From Lentzea jiangxiensis (GTDB taxonomy: Bacteria; Actinomycetota; Actinomycetes; Mycobacteriales; Pseudonocardiaceae), in contig NZ_FNIX01000009.1 of assembly GCF_900104175.1 (NCBI RefSeq), forward strand, positions 1-64,000: a DNA stretch of 64,000 nt, read 5' to 3'. Positions 50,108 to 58,544 of this stretch are shown here, piece by piece; position 1 is the first letter of the stretch; each line of letters begins with the position of its first letter. Under the pieces are notes generated by a model. The model did no database searches. It had not been told where the DNA came from and saw only the letters and a program-made list of their open reading frames with translations. Position numbers and translations under genes: made by a program.

Positions 50108-51103
50108 TCACCGCCAAACGAGACGCTGCCCGTGGGCCTCGGTCGTCGCCAGCGTGGTGCTCGAGACCTCACCATCACCGAAATGGAGCAACCGCAGCTC
50201 ACCGGCCTCGTGGGCGGCCCACCAGACAGGTCGTCCCAAAGCCGACAAAGCAGGCACGAGGTCGAGCCCGGACCCGCTCGAGAGGACGACGAGCGGAGCG
50301 TCGATCGGCTCCACGGCCTTCGCCAGGTCGGCGACCGGGTCACCGGCGACGAGCCGCGGCGGGTTCTTGCGCAGCACCCCGCACGCCACGCCGAACAGGC
50401 GCAGCCGCTCCGGCTGGTCCGCCCACACGCACGCCTCGAGCCACGCGTAGGCGTCCTCGTCGGTCAGGTCGGCGGGTGCGACGCCGATGCCCGCCTTCGC
50501 GGCCACCTTCACCGTCTTGGGCAGCTTCGGCAGCACCGCGCCCGGCGCGAGCTCCAGCGCGCAGTGCAGGCCCAGCGCGGCCTTGGCGGGCCCGGCGACC
50601 ACCTGGCCGGCCTCGGCGGTCTGGTAGCGGTACGAGTACTGGTCGAGCCCGAGCAGCAAGCCGGCCGTCGTCGCGACCTCCACGAGCCCGATCGGCCCGC
50701 CCGCCTGCTTCGCCGCGGTGGCCACGGCCGGGTAGAGCAGCGCCGCGCGCCGCACCTCGTTGGTCTGGATCACCTGCGAGCTCACGAGCGCTCTCACGCG
50801 ATCGCCGCGTTCGAGGAGGAAGTCCCGGAACAACGGCCAAGTGCTCTCGTCCGCGCCGTAGGTCCCGCCGAGCGACGGGTAGTAGTTCGAGAGCCGGTGG
50901 AACGGCTCCGCCTGCACGAGCCGGTGCGCCGCCGCCAGCAGGAGCTCGCCCGTGGCGTTGTCCTCGCTGGCGGCGGTCAGCAGTCCGGCGACCTCCGGAT
51001 CGGCGGCGGCACACGACGCGAGGTGCTCGTAGAGCGGCGAGATCGCCGCGGCCTCCTCCGCGAACTCACGCAGACGACGCTGTGCCAGATCCAGAGAAGT
51101 CAC
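50108..51103 (-). CDS. DUF2332 protein (divergent copy), 331 aa
   Basis: Shares with the DUF2332 gene at 53477 the blocks YPSLGG and IQTNEVRRAALLYPAV (here) versus YPSVGG and VQTNEPGRSAPLYGGL. The Gly-rich LLEVGASGGLNL of that family, which resembles a SAM-binding loop, is changed here to LVEVATTAGLLLGL. Function unknown. The GTG at 51103 follows AAGGAG and lies 1 nt after the MaoC stop, so both are one transcript. Confidence 0.75.
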   Translation of the reverse strand: MTSLDLAQRRLREFAEEAAAISPLYEHLASCAAADPEVAGLLTAASEDNATGELLLAAAHRLVQAEPFHRLSNYYPSLGGTYGADESTWPLFRDFLLERGDRVRALVSSQVIQTNEVRRAALLYPAVATAAKQAGGPIGLVEVATTAGLLLGLDQYSYRYQTAEAGQVVAGPAKAALGLHCALELAPGAVLPKLPKTVKVAAKAGIGVAPADLTDEDAYAWLEACVWADQPERLRLFGVACGVLRKNPPRLVAGDPVADLAKAVEPIDAPLVVLSSGSGLDLVPALSALGRPVWWAAHEAGELRLLHFGDGEVSSTTLATTEAHGQRLVWR

Positions 51104-51104
51104 T

Positions 51105-51608
51105 TCACTCCTTGGGTTCAGGGCGTCCCGGCTGCTCGCCACCGCGGGCCTCGCCGTAGGACTGCTTCGGCACCATGACCTTGCGCCTGAAGATGCACAC
51201 GACCGTGCCGTCCTGCTTGTAACCGCGAGTCTCCACGTAGACCACGCCCCTGTCGTCCTTCGACTTGGACGGCGTCTTGTCGAGCACCTCGGTCTCACCG
51301 TAGATCGTGTCGCCGTGGAACGTCGGCTTCACGTGCCGCAGCGACTCGATCTCGAGGTTGGCGATCGCCTTGCCGGAGACGTCGGGCACGGACATGCCCA
51401 GCAGCAACGAGTAGATGTAGTTGCCCACGACGACGTTCTTGCCGAAGTCCGTCGTGTTCTCCGCGTAGTTCACGTCCATGTGGAGCGGGTGGTGATTCAT
51501 CGTGAGCAGGCAGAACAGGTGGTCGTCGTACTCCGTCACCGTCTTGCCGGGCCAGTGCTTGTAGACCGCGCCGACCTCGAACTCCTCGTAGTACCGACCG
51601 AACTGCAC
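51105..51608 (-). CDS. MaoC-like dehydratase/hydratase, 167 aa
   Basis: Single hot-dog domain: FGRYYEEFEVGAVYKHWPGKTVTEYDDHLFC, the hydratase segment MNHHPLHMDVNYAE, and ESLRHVKPTFHGDTIYGETEV. It likely hydrates or dehydrates an enoyl-CoA-type substrate. GGAGG lies 4 nt upstream of the GTG at 51608, fixing the start; the frame extends to 51764 without support. Divergent from the corA transcript. Confidence 0.85.
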   Translation of the reverse strand: MQFGRYYEEFEVGAVYKHWPGKTVTEYDDHLFCLLTMNHHPLHMDVNYAENTTDFGKNVVVGNYIYSLLLGMSVPDVSGKAIANLEIESLRHVKPTFHGDTIYGETEVLDKTPSKSKDDRGVVYVETRGYKQDGTVVCIFRRKVMVPKQSYGEARGGEQPGRPEPKE

Positions 51609-51746
51609 CGCGCCTCCAACTACGTGTGATCGAGATCTGTCCCGGGTGGGGAGACAGTCTTCACACGGAGGGAGTACCCTCGGCAACCGGTGTGTGAGGA
51701 TTTCCACCACCCGTGCCCTTCGCCCCGAGGAGGTGAGGACCCCTAA

Positions 51747-51806
51747 ATGAGCAAGGACCCCCACCCTGCCAGTACCGAGCGCGTCCTCACCGAGGTGGCT
51801 TTCTAG
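51747..51806 (+). CDS. Possible leader peptide upstream of corA, 19 aa
   Basis: ATG at 51747 to TAG at 51806 encodes MSKDPHPASTERVLTEVAF. An almost ideal Shine-Dalgarno AGGAGGTGAGG lies upstream (51729-51739). The corA ribosome binding site is 78 nt after the stop. Two prolines near the N-terminus recall Mg2+-responsive leader peptides, but no homology can be claimed. Confidence 0.4.
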   Translation: MSKDPHPASTERVLTEVAF

Positions 51807-51896
51807 CTCCGTCTAGAACGTTCCAGTTCCACCGGGTCAGGACGCCCGTCGTGCTTTCGCACTTCATGCCGACGTGTGTACCTGGAGGAACTCAGC

Positions 51897-52976
51897 ATGC
51901 CCAGCCTGCCCTCGATCCGCGGACGAGGTTCCCAGCGCGGCCCCTCGGGTCAAGTCCCGCACGTCCCCGTCCCGCTGTCGCACTACGTCGTCGACTGCGC
52001 GGTGTACGTGGACGGCAAGCGGTTGCCCGGCCGCTGGACGCACACGGACGCGGTCAAAGAGGTGCGCAGGCGCAAGGACGGTTTCGTGTGGATCGGCCTG
52101 CACGAGCCCGATGCCGAGCAGATCGAGGGCATCGCCGAGACGTTCGGGCTGCACGAGCTCGCGGTCGAGGACGCGGTGCACGCGCACCAGCGCCCGAAGC
52201 TCGAGCGGTACGACAACACGCTCTTCATGGTCTTCAAGACCGTCCGCTACGTGACGAACCCCTCGCCCGACACCGCCAACGAGATCGTCGAGTCCGGCGA
52301 GATCATGGTGTTCCTGGGCAAGGACTTCGTCATCACCGTGCGGCACGGCAACCACTCCGGGCTGTCCAAGCTGCGCCACGTGCTGGAGGCCGACCCGGAG
52401 CGCCTCGAGATCGGCCCGTCCGCGGTGATGCACGCGATCGCCGACCAGGTGGTCGACAACTACCTCGAGGTCACCGACCACGTCGAGGACGACATCGACC
52501 GCATGGAGGAACGGGTCTTCGCGCCGCGCACCGAGGTGAGCGCGGAGCAGATCTACATGTTCAAGCGCGAGGTCGTGGAGCTGCGCCGCGCGGTCATGCC
52601 GCTCGCGAACCCGTTGCGCCGCCTGGCGGAGGGCTACACGCCGCTCATCCCGGAGCAGGTGCGGGCGTTCTTCCGCGACGTCGACGACCACCTCACCGAG
52701 GTCGCCGAGCGCGTGACGGCGTTCGACGAGCTGCTGACCACGCTGGTCGACGCGACGCTCGCGAAGATCACGCTGCAGCAGAACACCGACATGCGCAAGA
52801 TCACCTCGTGGGTCGCGATCATCTCCGTGCCCACCATGGTCGTCGGTGTGTACGGCATGAACTTCGACTACATGCCCGAGCTGAAGTGGAAGTTCGGGTA
52901 CCCGCTGATCATGACGCTCGTCCTCGTCGCCTGCCTCACCCTCTACCGAATACTGCGCCGGAATCGCTGGCTCTAG
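51897..52976 (+). CDS. corA: CorA-family magnesium/divalent cation transporter, 359 aa
   Basis: Large cytoplasmic N-terminal domain, long helical stalk, and two C-terminal TM helices with the selectivity motif YGMNF just after TM1 (SWVAIISVPTMVVGVYGMNF) and a basic tail RRNRWL. Pentameric Mg2+ channel in known members. GGAGGAA at 51884-51890 fits the ATG at 51897 rather than the GTG at 51876. The preceding 288 nt contain a possible leader peptide and the divergent MaoC promoter. Confidence 0.93.
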   Translation: MPSLPSIRGRGSQRGPSGQVPHVPVPLSHYVVDCAVYVDGKRLPGRWTHTDAVKEVRRRKDGFVWIGLHEPDAEQIEGIAETFGLHELAVEDAVHAHQRPKLERYDNTLFMVFKTVRYVTNPSPDTANEIVESGEIMVFLGKDFVITVRHGNHSGLSKLRHVLEADPERLEIGPSAVMHAIADQVVDNYLEVTDHVEDDIDRMEERVFAPRTEVSAEQIYMFKREVVELRRAVMPLANPLRRLAEGYTPLIPEQVRAFFRDVDDHLTEVAERVTAFDELLTTLVDATLAKITLQQNTDMRKITSWVAIISVPTMVVGVYGMNFDYMPELKWKFGYPLIMTLVLVACLTLYRILRRNRWL

Positions 52977-53018
52977 TCCCGGTTTCGCCCGCTTTCGCCT
53001 TGGTAGAAGAGGTTCGTC

Positions 53019-53114
53019 ATGACCAGACTGCTCACCAACATCCGCTTCTGGGTCCTCGCCTTCCTGCTCTGCTGGATCACCACCGTGTTCGTCCTCATCA
53101 GCGGGACGCCCTGA
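53019..53114 (+). CDS. 31-aa single-TM protein, paralogous to the next gene's N-terminus
   Basis: MTRLLTNIRFWVLAFLLCWI continuing TTVFVLISGTP; one TM helix. It aligns with the first 31 residues of the following protein (MHRRLTNLRFWIMVFAVGWL...): LTN-RFW, W at 19 and VFV are shared. AGAGG lies 6-9 nt upstream. Its TGA is 1 nt before the next GTG, so the two are co-translated. Role unknown, possibly assembly or regulation with its neighbour or CorA. Confidence 0.6.
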   Translation: MTRLLTNIRFWVLAFLLCWITTVFVLISGTP

Positions 53115-53115
53115 C

Positions 53116-53493
53116 GTGCACCGCCGGCTGACCAACCTGCGGTTCTGGATCATGGTGTTCGCCGTGGGCTGGCTGCTGATGGTCTTCGTGTTCATCGCCT
53201 TCTGGCCCGAGCCCGGCGAGGAGTCACCGGACGAGCTGGCCGCGCAGGTGACGAACGCCTTGCGGGCGCACGACTTCCACCGGCTGGAGCCGCTGCTCGC
53301 GGTCGGCGGCGAGGACGTCGCGAAGTCCACGGTCGAGTACTTCCGGACGGCACGGGTGGAGCGCGGCACCTACCGCGACGGCGCCGTCGTCGTCGAGTAC
53401 ACGCACGCCGGCACCCGCGCCGAGTTCCGGCTGCCCGTCGAGATGCAGGACGGCCGCTACGTGGTGAACCCGGTCCTCACTCCCAAGGGGTGA
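53116..53493 (+). CDS. Membrane-anchored small protein, 125 aa
   Basis: GTG start at 53116; N-terminal TM (RFWIMVFAVGWLLMVFVFIAFW) followed by an extracytoplasmic alpha/beta domain of about 90 residues (DELAAQVTNALRAHDFHRLEPLL, VVEYTHAGTRAEFRLPVEMQDGRYVV) that looks like a small NTF2/DUF4878-like or Mce-associated-type fold. No function known. Downstream of corA and the 31-aa homologue; the 3' end overlaps the convergent DUF2332 gene by 17 nt. Confidence 0.7.
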   Translation: MHRRLTNLRFWIMVFAVGWLLMVFVFIAFWPEPGEESPDELAAQVTNALRAHDFHRLEPLLAVGGEDVAKSTVEYFRTARVERGTYRDGAVVVEYTHAGTRAEFRLPVEMQDGRYVVNPVLTPKG

Positions 53494-54556
53494 CGTCCCA
53501 GGTGAACGGCGTGCCGTGGCCCTCGCCGCGGCCGAGGTTCAGCGAGATCCCCGCCGGCCACAGCTTGAGCAGCAGCTCGAACCGGTAGTCCCCGTCCGTC
53601 CTGCGCGGTTCGAACACCAGCAGCGCCAACGGCGTCGTGGGTGTCGCCCTCGCGGCCGCGTCAGCCAGCACGGCCCTGCCCATCGCCCGGTCGGCCGGTG
53701 AGACGTACTGCCACACCACCGAATGCCACACGACCGTGAGCACGTCCCGTTCGGTGCGCGCGAGCTGTTTCGCGAGCCACTCCGGCCCCGCCGAGCGCTC
53801 GACGCGGACCGGGTCGGCGGCGGCGAGGGCGAGCGCGTCGCGCAGCCGGTTCCACCGCTGCGGCTGGTCCGCCCAGACGAACGAGCTCAGGTGCAGCCGT
53901 CCGTCCTCAGTGGACACGTCGACCGGGTGGAGGTCGCAGCCCGCCCTGCCGACGACGCGCAGCCGGTGGCCGAGGTCGGCGGGTGGCCTGCCGGTCCACT
54001 CCGGGTCGAGGACGAGCGGGCTGTCCGGGTCGCCGAGCACCCGGTCCTCGAGCCGGTAGCCGACGTGGTGCGGGCGCAGGTTCAGCCCGCCGCTCGCGCC
54101 GACCTCCAGCAGCCGCACGCAGAACGGCACGTGCCGGCCCGCGGCCTTCGCGGCCTCCTGCGCGGCGACCAGCAGGCCGCCGTAGAGAGGCGCGCTGCGG
54201 CCCGGTTCGTTGGTCTGCACGACGGTGGCCTGCACCCGGTACCGGAGCAGGTCGGTGTGCTCGGTGAGGGCGGGCAGCGCGTCCTGCCACAGCGTCGGCA
54301 GGTGGGGCCGGCCGCCGACGGACGGGTAGTGCTTCGCGAGGCCGGGCGCACGCCCTTCGAGCACCAGCCGGTGGACGGCGCCCGCGAACCGCAGCCCGGG
54401 CACGGCGCCCTCCCGGTCGCGTTCGGAGCCCGCCATGACGCGGGCCGTGACGCCGCCCTGCCGGAGGTCATCCGCGGCGTCGGTGAGGAGTCGCTGGGTC
54501 AGCGGACTGCGGTCGCGGCATCCGTGAGCGGCCGCGGCGAACAGCTCGGCAAGCAC
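53477..54556 (-). CDS. DUF2332 protein, 359 aa
   Basis: Conserved actinobacterial family with KHYPSVGG, VQTNEPGRSAPLY, LLEVGASGGLNLRP and SSFVWADQPQRW. The Gly-rich loop and following acid suggest a SAM-methyltransferase-like fold, but activity is unknown. The GTG at 54556 has TAGCGT exactly 7 nt upstream (54564-54569 complement), so I place the start there rather than at 54565 or 54592. Paralogue of 50108-51103. Divergent from the metallophosphoesterase gene. Confidence 0.83.
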   Translation of the reverse strand: MLAELFAAAAHGCRDRSPLTQRLLTDAADDLRQGGVTARVMAGSERDREGAVPGLRFAGAVHRLVLEGRAPGLAKHYPSVGGRPHLPTLWQDALPALTEHTDLLRYRVQATVVQTNEPGRSAPLYGGLLVAAQEAAKAAGRHVPFCVRLLEVGASGGLNLRPHHVGYRLEDRVLGDPDSPLVLDPEWTGRPPADLGHRLRVVGRAGCDLHPVDVSTEDGRLHLSSFVWADQPQRWNRLRDALALAAADPVRVERSAGPEWLAKQLARTERDVLTVVWHSVVWQYVSPADRAMGRAVLADAAARATPTTPLALLVFEPRRTDGDYRFELLLKLWPAGISLNLGRGEGHGTPFTWDVTPWE

Positions 54557-54620
54557 CCCGTTCACGCTAGTGGCAGCTCCCCCGCCCGTCATGTGGGGAA
54601 AGCTTGATTACGCTGGACGA

Positions 54621-55292
54621 ATGGTTCGGGTTCTGGCTGTCGCGGACGAGGTGGTCGAACACCTGTGGACCGACCAGGTGCGCCAGCACGGCGGCGTGGA
54701 CCTGGTCCTCGCGGCGGGCGACCTGCCGTTCGACTACCTGGAACACCTGGCCAACGCCCTGGACAGACCGCTCGTGTTCGTCCCCGGCAACCACGACGCC
54801 GACCTGTCCGGCTACTCGAACGTGCGCGGCCTGTGGACCAAGGCCGGCCTGCCGGTGCGCTGGCCAGGTCCAGCCGGTGCGGTGAACGCGGACGAACGCG
54901 TGGTCGACGTCGCCGGGCTGCGCATCGCCGGTCTCGGTGGTTCGATCCGCTACAACAAGGGCCCGAACCAGTGGACGGAACGGCAGCAGGCCCGCCGCGC
55001 CCGCCGGGTGACCCGGCTGGCCGGGTGGCGCAGGCTGCGGGACGGACGTGGCGTGGACGTGCTGCTGACCCACTCACCCCCGCGCGGCTGCGGTGACGAA
55101 CCCGACGCTCCGCACCTCGGCTTCGAGTGCTTCCGGGGGCTCGTCTCGCGACTCCAGCCGTCGTTCATGCTGCACGGCCACATCCACCCGCACGGCGTGC
55201 CACGCCCAGACCGCGAACTGGGCGCCACCCGCGTGGTCAACGTCGTTCCGCAGAAGGTCCTGGACGTCCCGGGAGGTCGCGATGAGGCGTGA
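54621..55292 (+). CDS. Calcineurin-like metallophosphoesterase, 223 aa
   Basis: Motifs in order: VLAVADEV (first motif, usually DxH but DxE here), LAAGDLPFDYL, PGNHDADLSG, LLTHSPPRG and HGHIHPHG. The phosphoesterase metal site is thus largely intact with one altered ligand. TACGCT 6 nt upstream of the ATG suggests a leaderless mRNA. It overlaps the downstream ParB-like gene by 11 nt, so the two products probably work together. Substrate unknown. Confidence 0.85.
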   Translation: MVRVLAVADEVVEHLWTDQVRQHGGVDLVLAAGDLPFDYLEHLANALDRPLVFVPGNHDADLSGYSNVRGLWTKAGLPVRWPGPAGAVNADERVVDVAGLRIAGLGGSIRYNKGPNQWTERQQARRARRVTRLAGWRRLRDGRGVDVLLTHSPPRGCGDEPDAPHLGFECFRGLVSRLQPSFMLHGHIHPHGVPRPDRELGATRVVNVVPQKVLDVPGGRDEA

Positions 55293-56148
55293 CACAGGTT
55301 TCCCCGCGGCCGACGCCGAGAACGACTTCCAGCGGGCCCGCCGCCGCCAGGTGATGTCCCGCCTGGCGGCCTGGCTGCGCAGGGAACCGGACGACGTCAA
55401 CATCATGCTGCCGTTCCACGAGGTGGTCGACGCCCTCGGCATGGCGTCGGAGAAGCGCCTGGGCCTCCAGTCGATCCGCCTGGACTCGATCGTCGGCAGC
55501 GTCGACCGCACCCGCGACTTCGACCGCCGCTTCCGCCCCACCTCGGGCCGCGTCCGGGAACGCTGGCAACGCCTGGCCCTCGCCGCCCGCAGGGGTGAGA
55601 ACGTCCCGCCGATCGAGGTCTACCGCATCGGCGAACTGCACTTCATCGTCGACGGCCACCACCGCGTCTCGGTCGCACACGCCCTGGGACTGACGGTGAT
55701 CGACGCCTACGTGACGCAGGTGATCACCCGCCTGAACTCCTCCGGCATCCGCTACCGGGGCGACCTGATCGTGAAGGACTACCGCCGCCTCTTCCTGGAC
55801 CGGGTCCCCCTGACCGGCGAGGCCCGTGCCGCCGTCGTCCTCTCCGACCCCTGGGACTACGCCGAACTGGGCGAGCACGTCGAGGCATGGGGCTTCCGCC
55901 TGATGCAGGACACGGGTGAGCTCCTCGACCGGACCGAGATCGCCCGCCGCTGGTACGCCGACGAGTACAAGCCGGTGGTGGCGATGCTGCGCCAGGCGGA
56001 CATGGTGGGCGACCGCACGGAGACCGAGGCGTACATGTGGGTGGCTGCGGAGCGCTACCGCCTGATCCGCACGCACCGCTGGGACGCGGACGTCATCAAC
56101 GCGGTGCGGGAGGAGAGCCAGTCGCACGGCCGCACTACGCGCGGCTGA
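55282..56148 (+). CDS. ParB/Srx-like domain protein, 288 aa
   Basis: The central DGHHRVSVAHALG (about residue 118-130) with preceding PPIEVYRIGELHFIV matches the ParB N-terminal/sulfiredoxin-like fold, whose members bind or hydrolyse NTPs. The flanks are helical and charged; no HTH is obvious, so it is not a standard partition protein. GGGAGG supports the ATG at 55282 inside the end of the phosphoesterase gene. Role unknown. Confidence 0.75.
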   Translation: MRRDTGFPAADAENDFQRARRRQVMSRLAAWLRREPDDVNIMLPFHEVVDALGMASEKRLGLQSIRLDSIVGSVDRTRDFDRRFRPTSGRVRERWQRLALAARRGENVPPIEVYRIGELHFIVDGHHRVSVAHALGLTVIDAYVTQVITRLNSSGIRYRGDLIVKDYRRLFLDRVPLTGEARAAVVLSDPWDYAELGEHVEAWGFRLMQDTGELLDRTEIARRWYADEYKPVVAMLRQADMVGDRTETEAYMWVAAERYRLIRTHRWDADVINAVREESQSHGRTTRG

Positions 56149-56224
56149 GCACACTCATCCCCAGTCGCAATCGGCGCTCCTGCGCTGGTACGGGAACCGG
56201 CCAACCCGACCGCGCCCACCGCCC

Positions 56225-57217
56225 TCACCGGGGCACGACCCTCCCCCCGTCGAGCTCGGGCAACGGCCGAGCCTGGTCCAGCACCTCATCGGTGTACTTG
56301 TCCAGCAACCGCGTCCCGATCTGCTGCGCGTAGCCGAAGATCACGGCCCACAGCAGCAAAGCAGCGGCAGAGGGGATCCCGATCAGCCCGGACGTGACCC
56401 CGGCCCCCAGCGCCAGGATTCCCACCACGGCCAGAGCCGCCCCCAGCATGATCTTGATCAGGGCCTGGTACCCGATCATCACGTAGGGCGACAACGAAGG
56501 CCGCCGCCGCAACAGCAGCACCACCGCGGCCAGCACAGCCCCGAAAGACCCCAGCACCTGCACCAGCCACACGTCCACACCTGACGCCTTGGCCGCACCC
56601 CCGGGGCACACGGTGGGCAACGCGTTCTCCTTGGGATCAACGCAGAGCGGGATGATCCCCGGTTTCACGATCCCCACCACCCCGAGCACCGTGTTGATCA
56701 CGAACAGCACCAGGGACGCCGCGATCAGCTTGTTCCGCAACGCCCTCGACCCGGCGTGCGCGAAGTCCGAGTTGTCGTACGCGGCCCGCAGGGCGTCCAC
56801 CACGATCGCCCGCTCGACCGCCGGCGTGAACTCCCCCGGCCGCAACTCCTCCAGCGCGCGCCGCCGCGGATCGTCGTCGTCCAGGTACTGCGCCACCCGC
56901 GCCTGCAACCCCGGCAGCCGCCCCAGGAACCCGCGCTCTGCCGAGATCGTCGCCACCTCGGCCTCGTGCAGCGCGCGCCAGGCCCGTTCGATGTACCACC
57001 CGGACCACCACGACGGCACCATGCGCCACCACGGCTCGCGGGAGCCGAGCATCTCCTCGACGACGGCGGCCTGCTCCTCGGCCGTGCGGCGCCACACGTC
57101 GCCTTCCGGGTCGACCGGGTCGGGCGGGCCGAGCGCGGCCAGATCCGCGCGGACCCGGTCCAACCGGGACTGCACGACGAGTCGCCAGTCGGTGACCCTG
57201 GGTTTGCGTTCGGCCAT
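56225..57217 (-). CDS. Membrane protein, about four C-terminal TM helices, 330 aa
   Basis: A soluble helical N-terminal half (residues 1-155; WRMVPSWWSGWYIERAWRALHEAEVATI, RRRALEELRPGE) is followed by TM helices at about 165-190, 220-245, 255-280 and 285-310, with a Cys pair in the loop (PLCVDP, TVCPGG). I do not recognise the family beyond actinobacterial hypothetical. The ATG at 57217 is preferred over 57283. Convergent with the ParB-like gene. Confidence 0.7.
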   Translation of the reverse strand: MAERKPRVTDWRLVVQSRLDRVRADLAALGPPDPVDPEGDVWRRTAEEQAAVVEEMLGSREPWWRMVPSWWSGWYIERAWRALHEAEVATISAERGFLGRLPGLQARVAQYLDDDDPRRRALEELRPGEFTPAVERAIVVDALRAAYDNSDFAHAGSRALRNKLIAASLVLFVINTVLGVVGIVKPGIIPLCVDPKENALPTVCPGGAAKASGVDVWLVQVLGSFGAVLAAVVLLLRRRPSLSPYVMIGYQALIKIMLGAALAVVGILALGAGVTSGLIGIPSAAALLLWAVIFGYAQQIGTRLLDKYTDEVLDQARPLPELDGGRVVPR

Positions 57218-57301
57218 GCCACGATGGTGGCAGCCGGCACCGACAATATCGGCGGCCATCCGTGTGACGTGCTGAAACGTCACCCGGGGCGGATCACGCC
57301 G

Positions 57302-58342
57302 TCACCTCCGCGGTGCGAAGGCCGCGTAGTCGAGCGGGTCGTCGTACCTGCCGAACCGGCAGAACCCCGGGAGGACCAGCCGCCCCCTGAGCCACTCCAG
57401 CAGGGTGTCGGCGAGCGGCCCGTCCAGCGGCGGTCCCTGGTCCGCGTGACGAGGCGCGAAGATCAACGGCCACTCGTCGGGCTCACCCCGGGTGAGCCAC
57501 CCGAGCTGGTCGCCGTCGATCGAGTCGCCGAACGGGAGGAACCCGCCGGGCTCCGGCCACAGCGGCAGCGGGTGGTACTCGGGGAACTCCGCCCGCAGCT
57601 GCCGGTTGCCGTCGAGCGCGCCCCGCGACATGTCCAGCAGCCCGTGCGGGTCGAGCGGCGCCCACACCCGCAGCCAGTCGGCGAAGGTGCCCGACCCGTA
57701 GGTCTCCACCAGCGCCACGTAGTCCGCCGGCAGCGAAGTGCCCAGCTCGCCGTACAACCACTCCCACGTGCGCTCACCGAGGACGGGTCGCGCCGGTGGC
57801 ACGACGAGGTCGCGCAGCGCGGCCAGCCCGGTTCCCCCGGCCAGCGCGCGCTTGCGGCCCGGCGACGAGTCGACGGGGGGCGGCGGCGTCCACGGCCGGG
57901 CGTCCGGCAAGAACGCGGTGCGCCGAGCCGAAGCGGGCAGCGGCCCCAGTCCCGGCAACGCCGTCCGCACCGCCTCCTCCAGCAGGCCCGACAACGACGT
58001 GCCGTAGTCGTGCCAGCCCGTGTCGTGGCCGAAGCCCACCACCGGCCACCGCGCGGGATCGGCGTCCACCGAGCTGTCCCAGAACAGGTAGCCGCCGCCA
58101 CGGGTGGCGCCCCACGGCACCAGGTGCGGCGGCGCGTCGGCGACCGACCGCGTCTGCTTGACCCACTCGCCCCAGTCGAAGCGACCGGCCTCGACGCACG
58201 GCACGTGCAGCCAGACGAACTCACCGATGTCGAGCGGGCCGTGCTCGGACGCGATCGCCTTGTAGTCGCCCGGCAACGGCCGGCCGAGCCACGACTCGAC
58301 GGCGTCCCAGTCGACCGGAACGGGCTTCCCGGAGAACTCCAC
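57302..58342 (-). CDS. Protein with two SMI1/KNR4-like domains, 346 aa
   Basis: Two similar modules: residues about 8-140 (WDAVESWLGRPLPGDYKAIASEHGPLDIGEFVWLHVP) and about 185-345 (WEWLYGELGTSLPADYVALVETYGSGTFADWLRVWAP), each with the LPxDY and glycine-aromatic features of the SUKH (SMI1/KNR4) superfamily. SUKH proteins often are immunity proteins to contact-dependent or polymorphic toxins, but no toxin gene is adjacent. GTG start at 58342; upstream frame is non-conserved. Confidence 0.8.
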   Translation of the reverse strand: MEFSGKPVPVDWDAVESWLGRPLPGDYKAIASEHGPLDIGEFVWLHVPCVEAGRFDWGEWVKQTRSVADAPPHLVPWGATRGGGYLFWDSSVDADPARWPVVGFGHDTGWHDYGTSLSGLLEEAVRTALPGLGPLPASARRTAFLPDARPWTPPPPVDSSPGRKRALAGGTGLAALRDLVVPPARPVLGERTWEWLYGELGTSLPADYVALVETYGSGTFADWLRVWAPLDPHGLLDMSRGALDGNRQLRAEFPEYHPLPLWPEPGGFLPFGDSIDGDQLGWLTRGEPDEWPLIFAPRHADQGPPLDGPLADTLLEWLRGRLVLPGFCRFGRYDDPLDYAAFAPRR

Positions 58343-58544
58343 GGCCGCATGATGCCCGACCCGGGGCGGGGTCAGCGCCGCATCCACGCGCTGCAACCCC
58401 GATGGACGACCTCGACACCGAGACGCTGCTGCGGTCCACTGCGGTGGACTGTCCGAACGCAACGCCGAACGCGACTGTCCACAACTGACCGACATGATGC
58501 GGGATGCGCCGCCCGGGGCACCGGGCGACGCCTGCCCCGCGCGC

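Noticed and set aside
57302..58342. Toxin-immunity locus around the SMI1/KNR4 protein
   Set aside because: No large polymorphic toxin or secretion gene lies next to it; neighbours are a membrane protein and an SDR.
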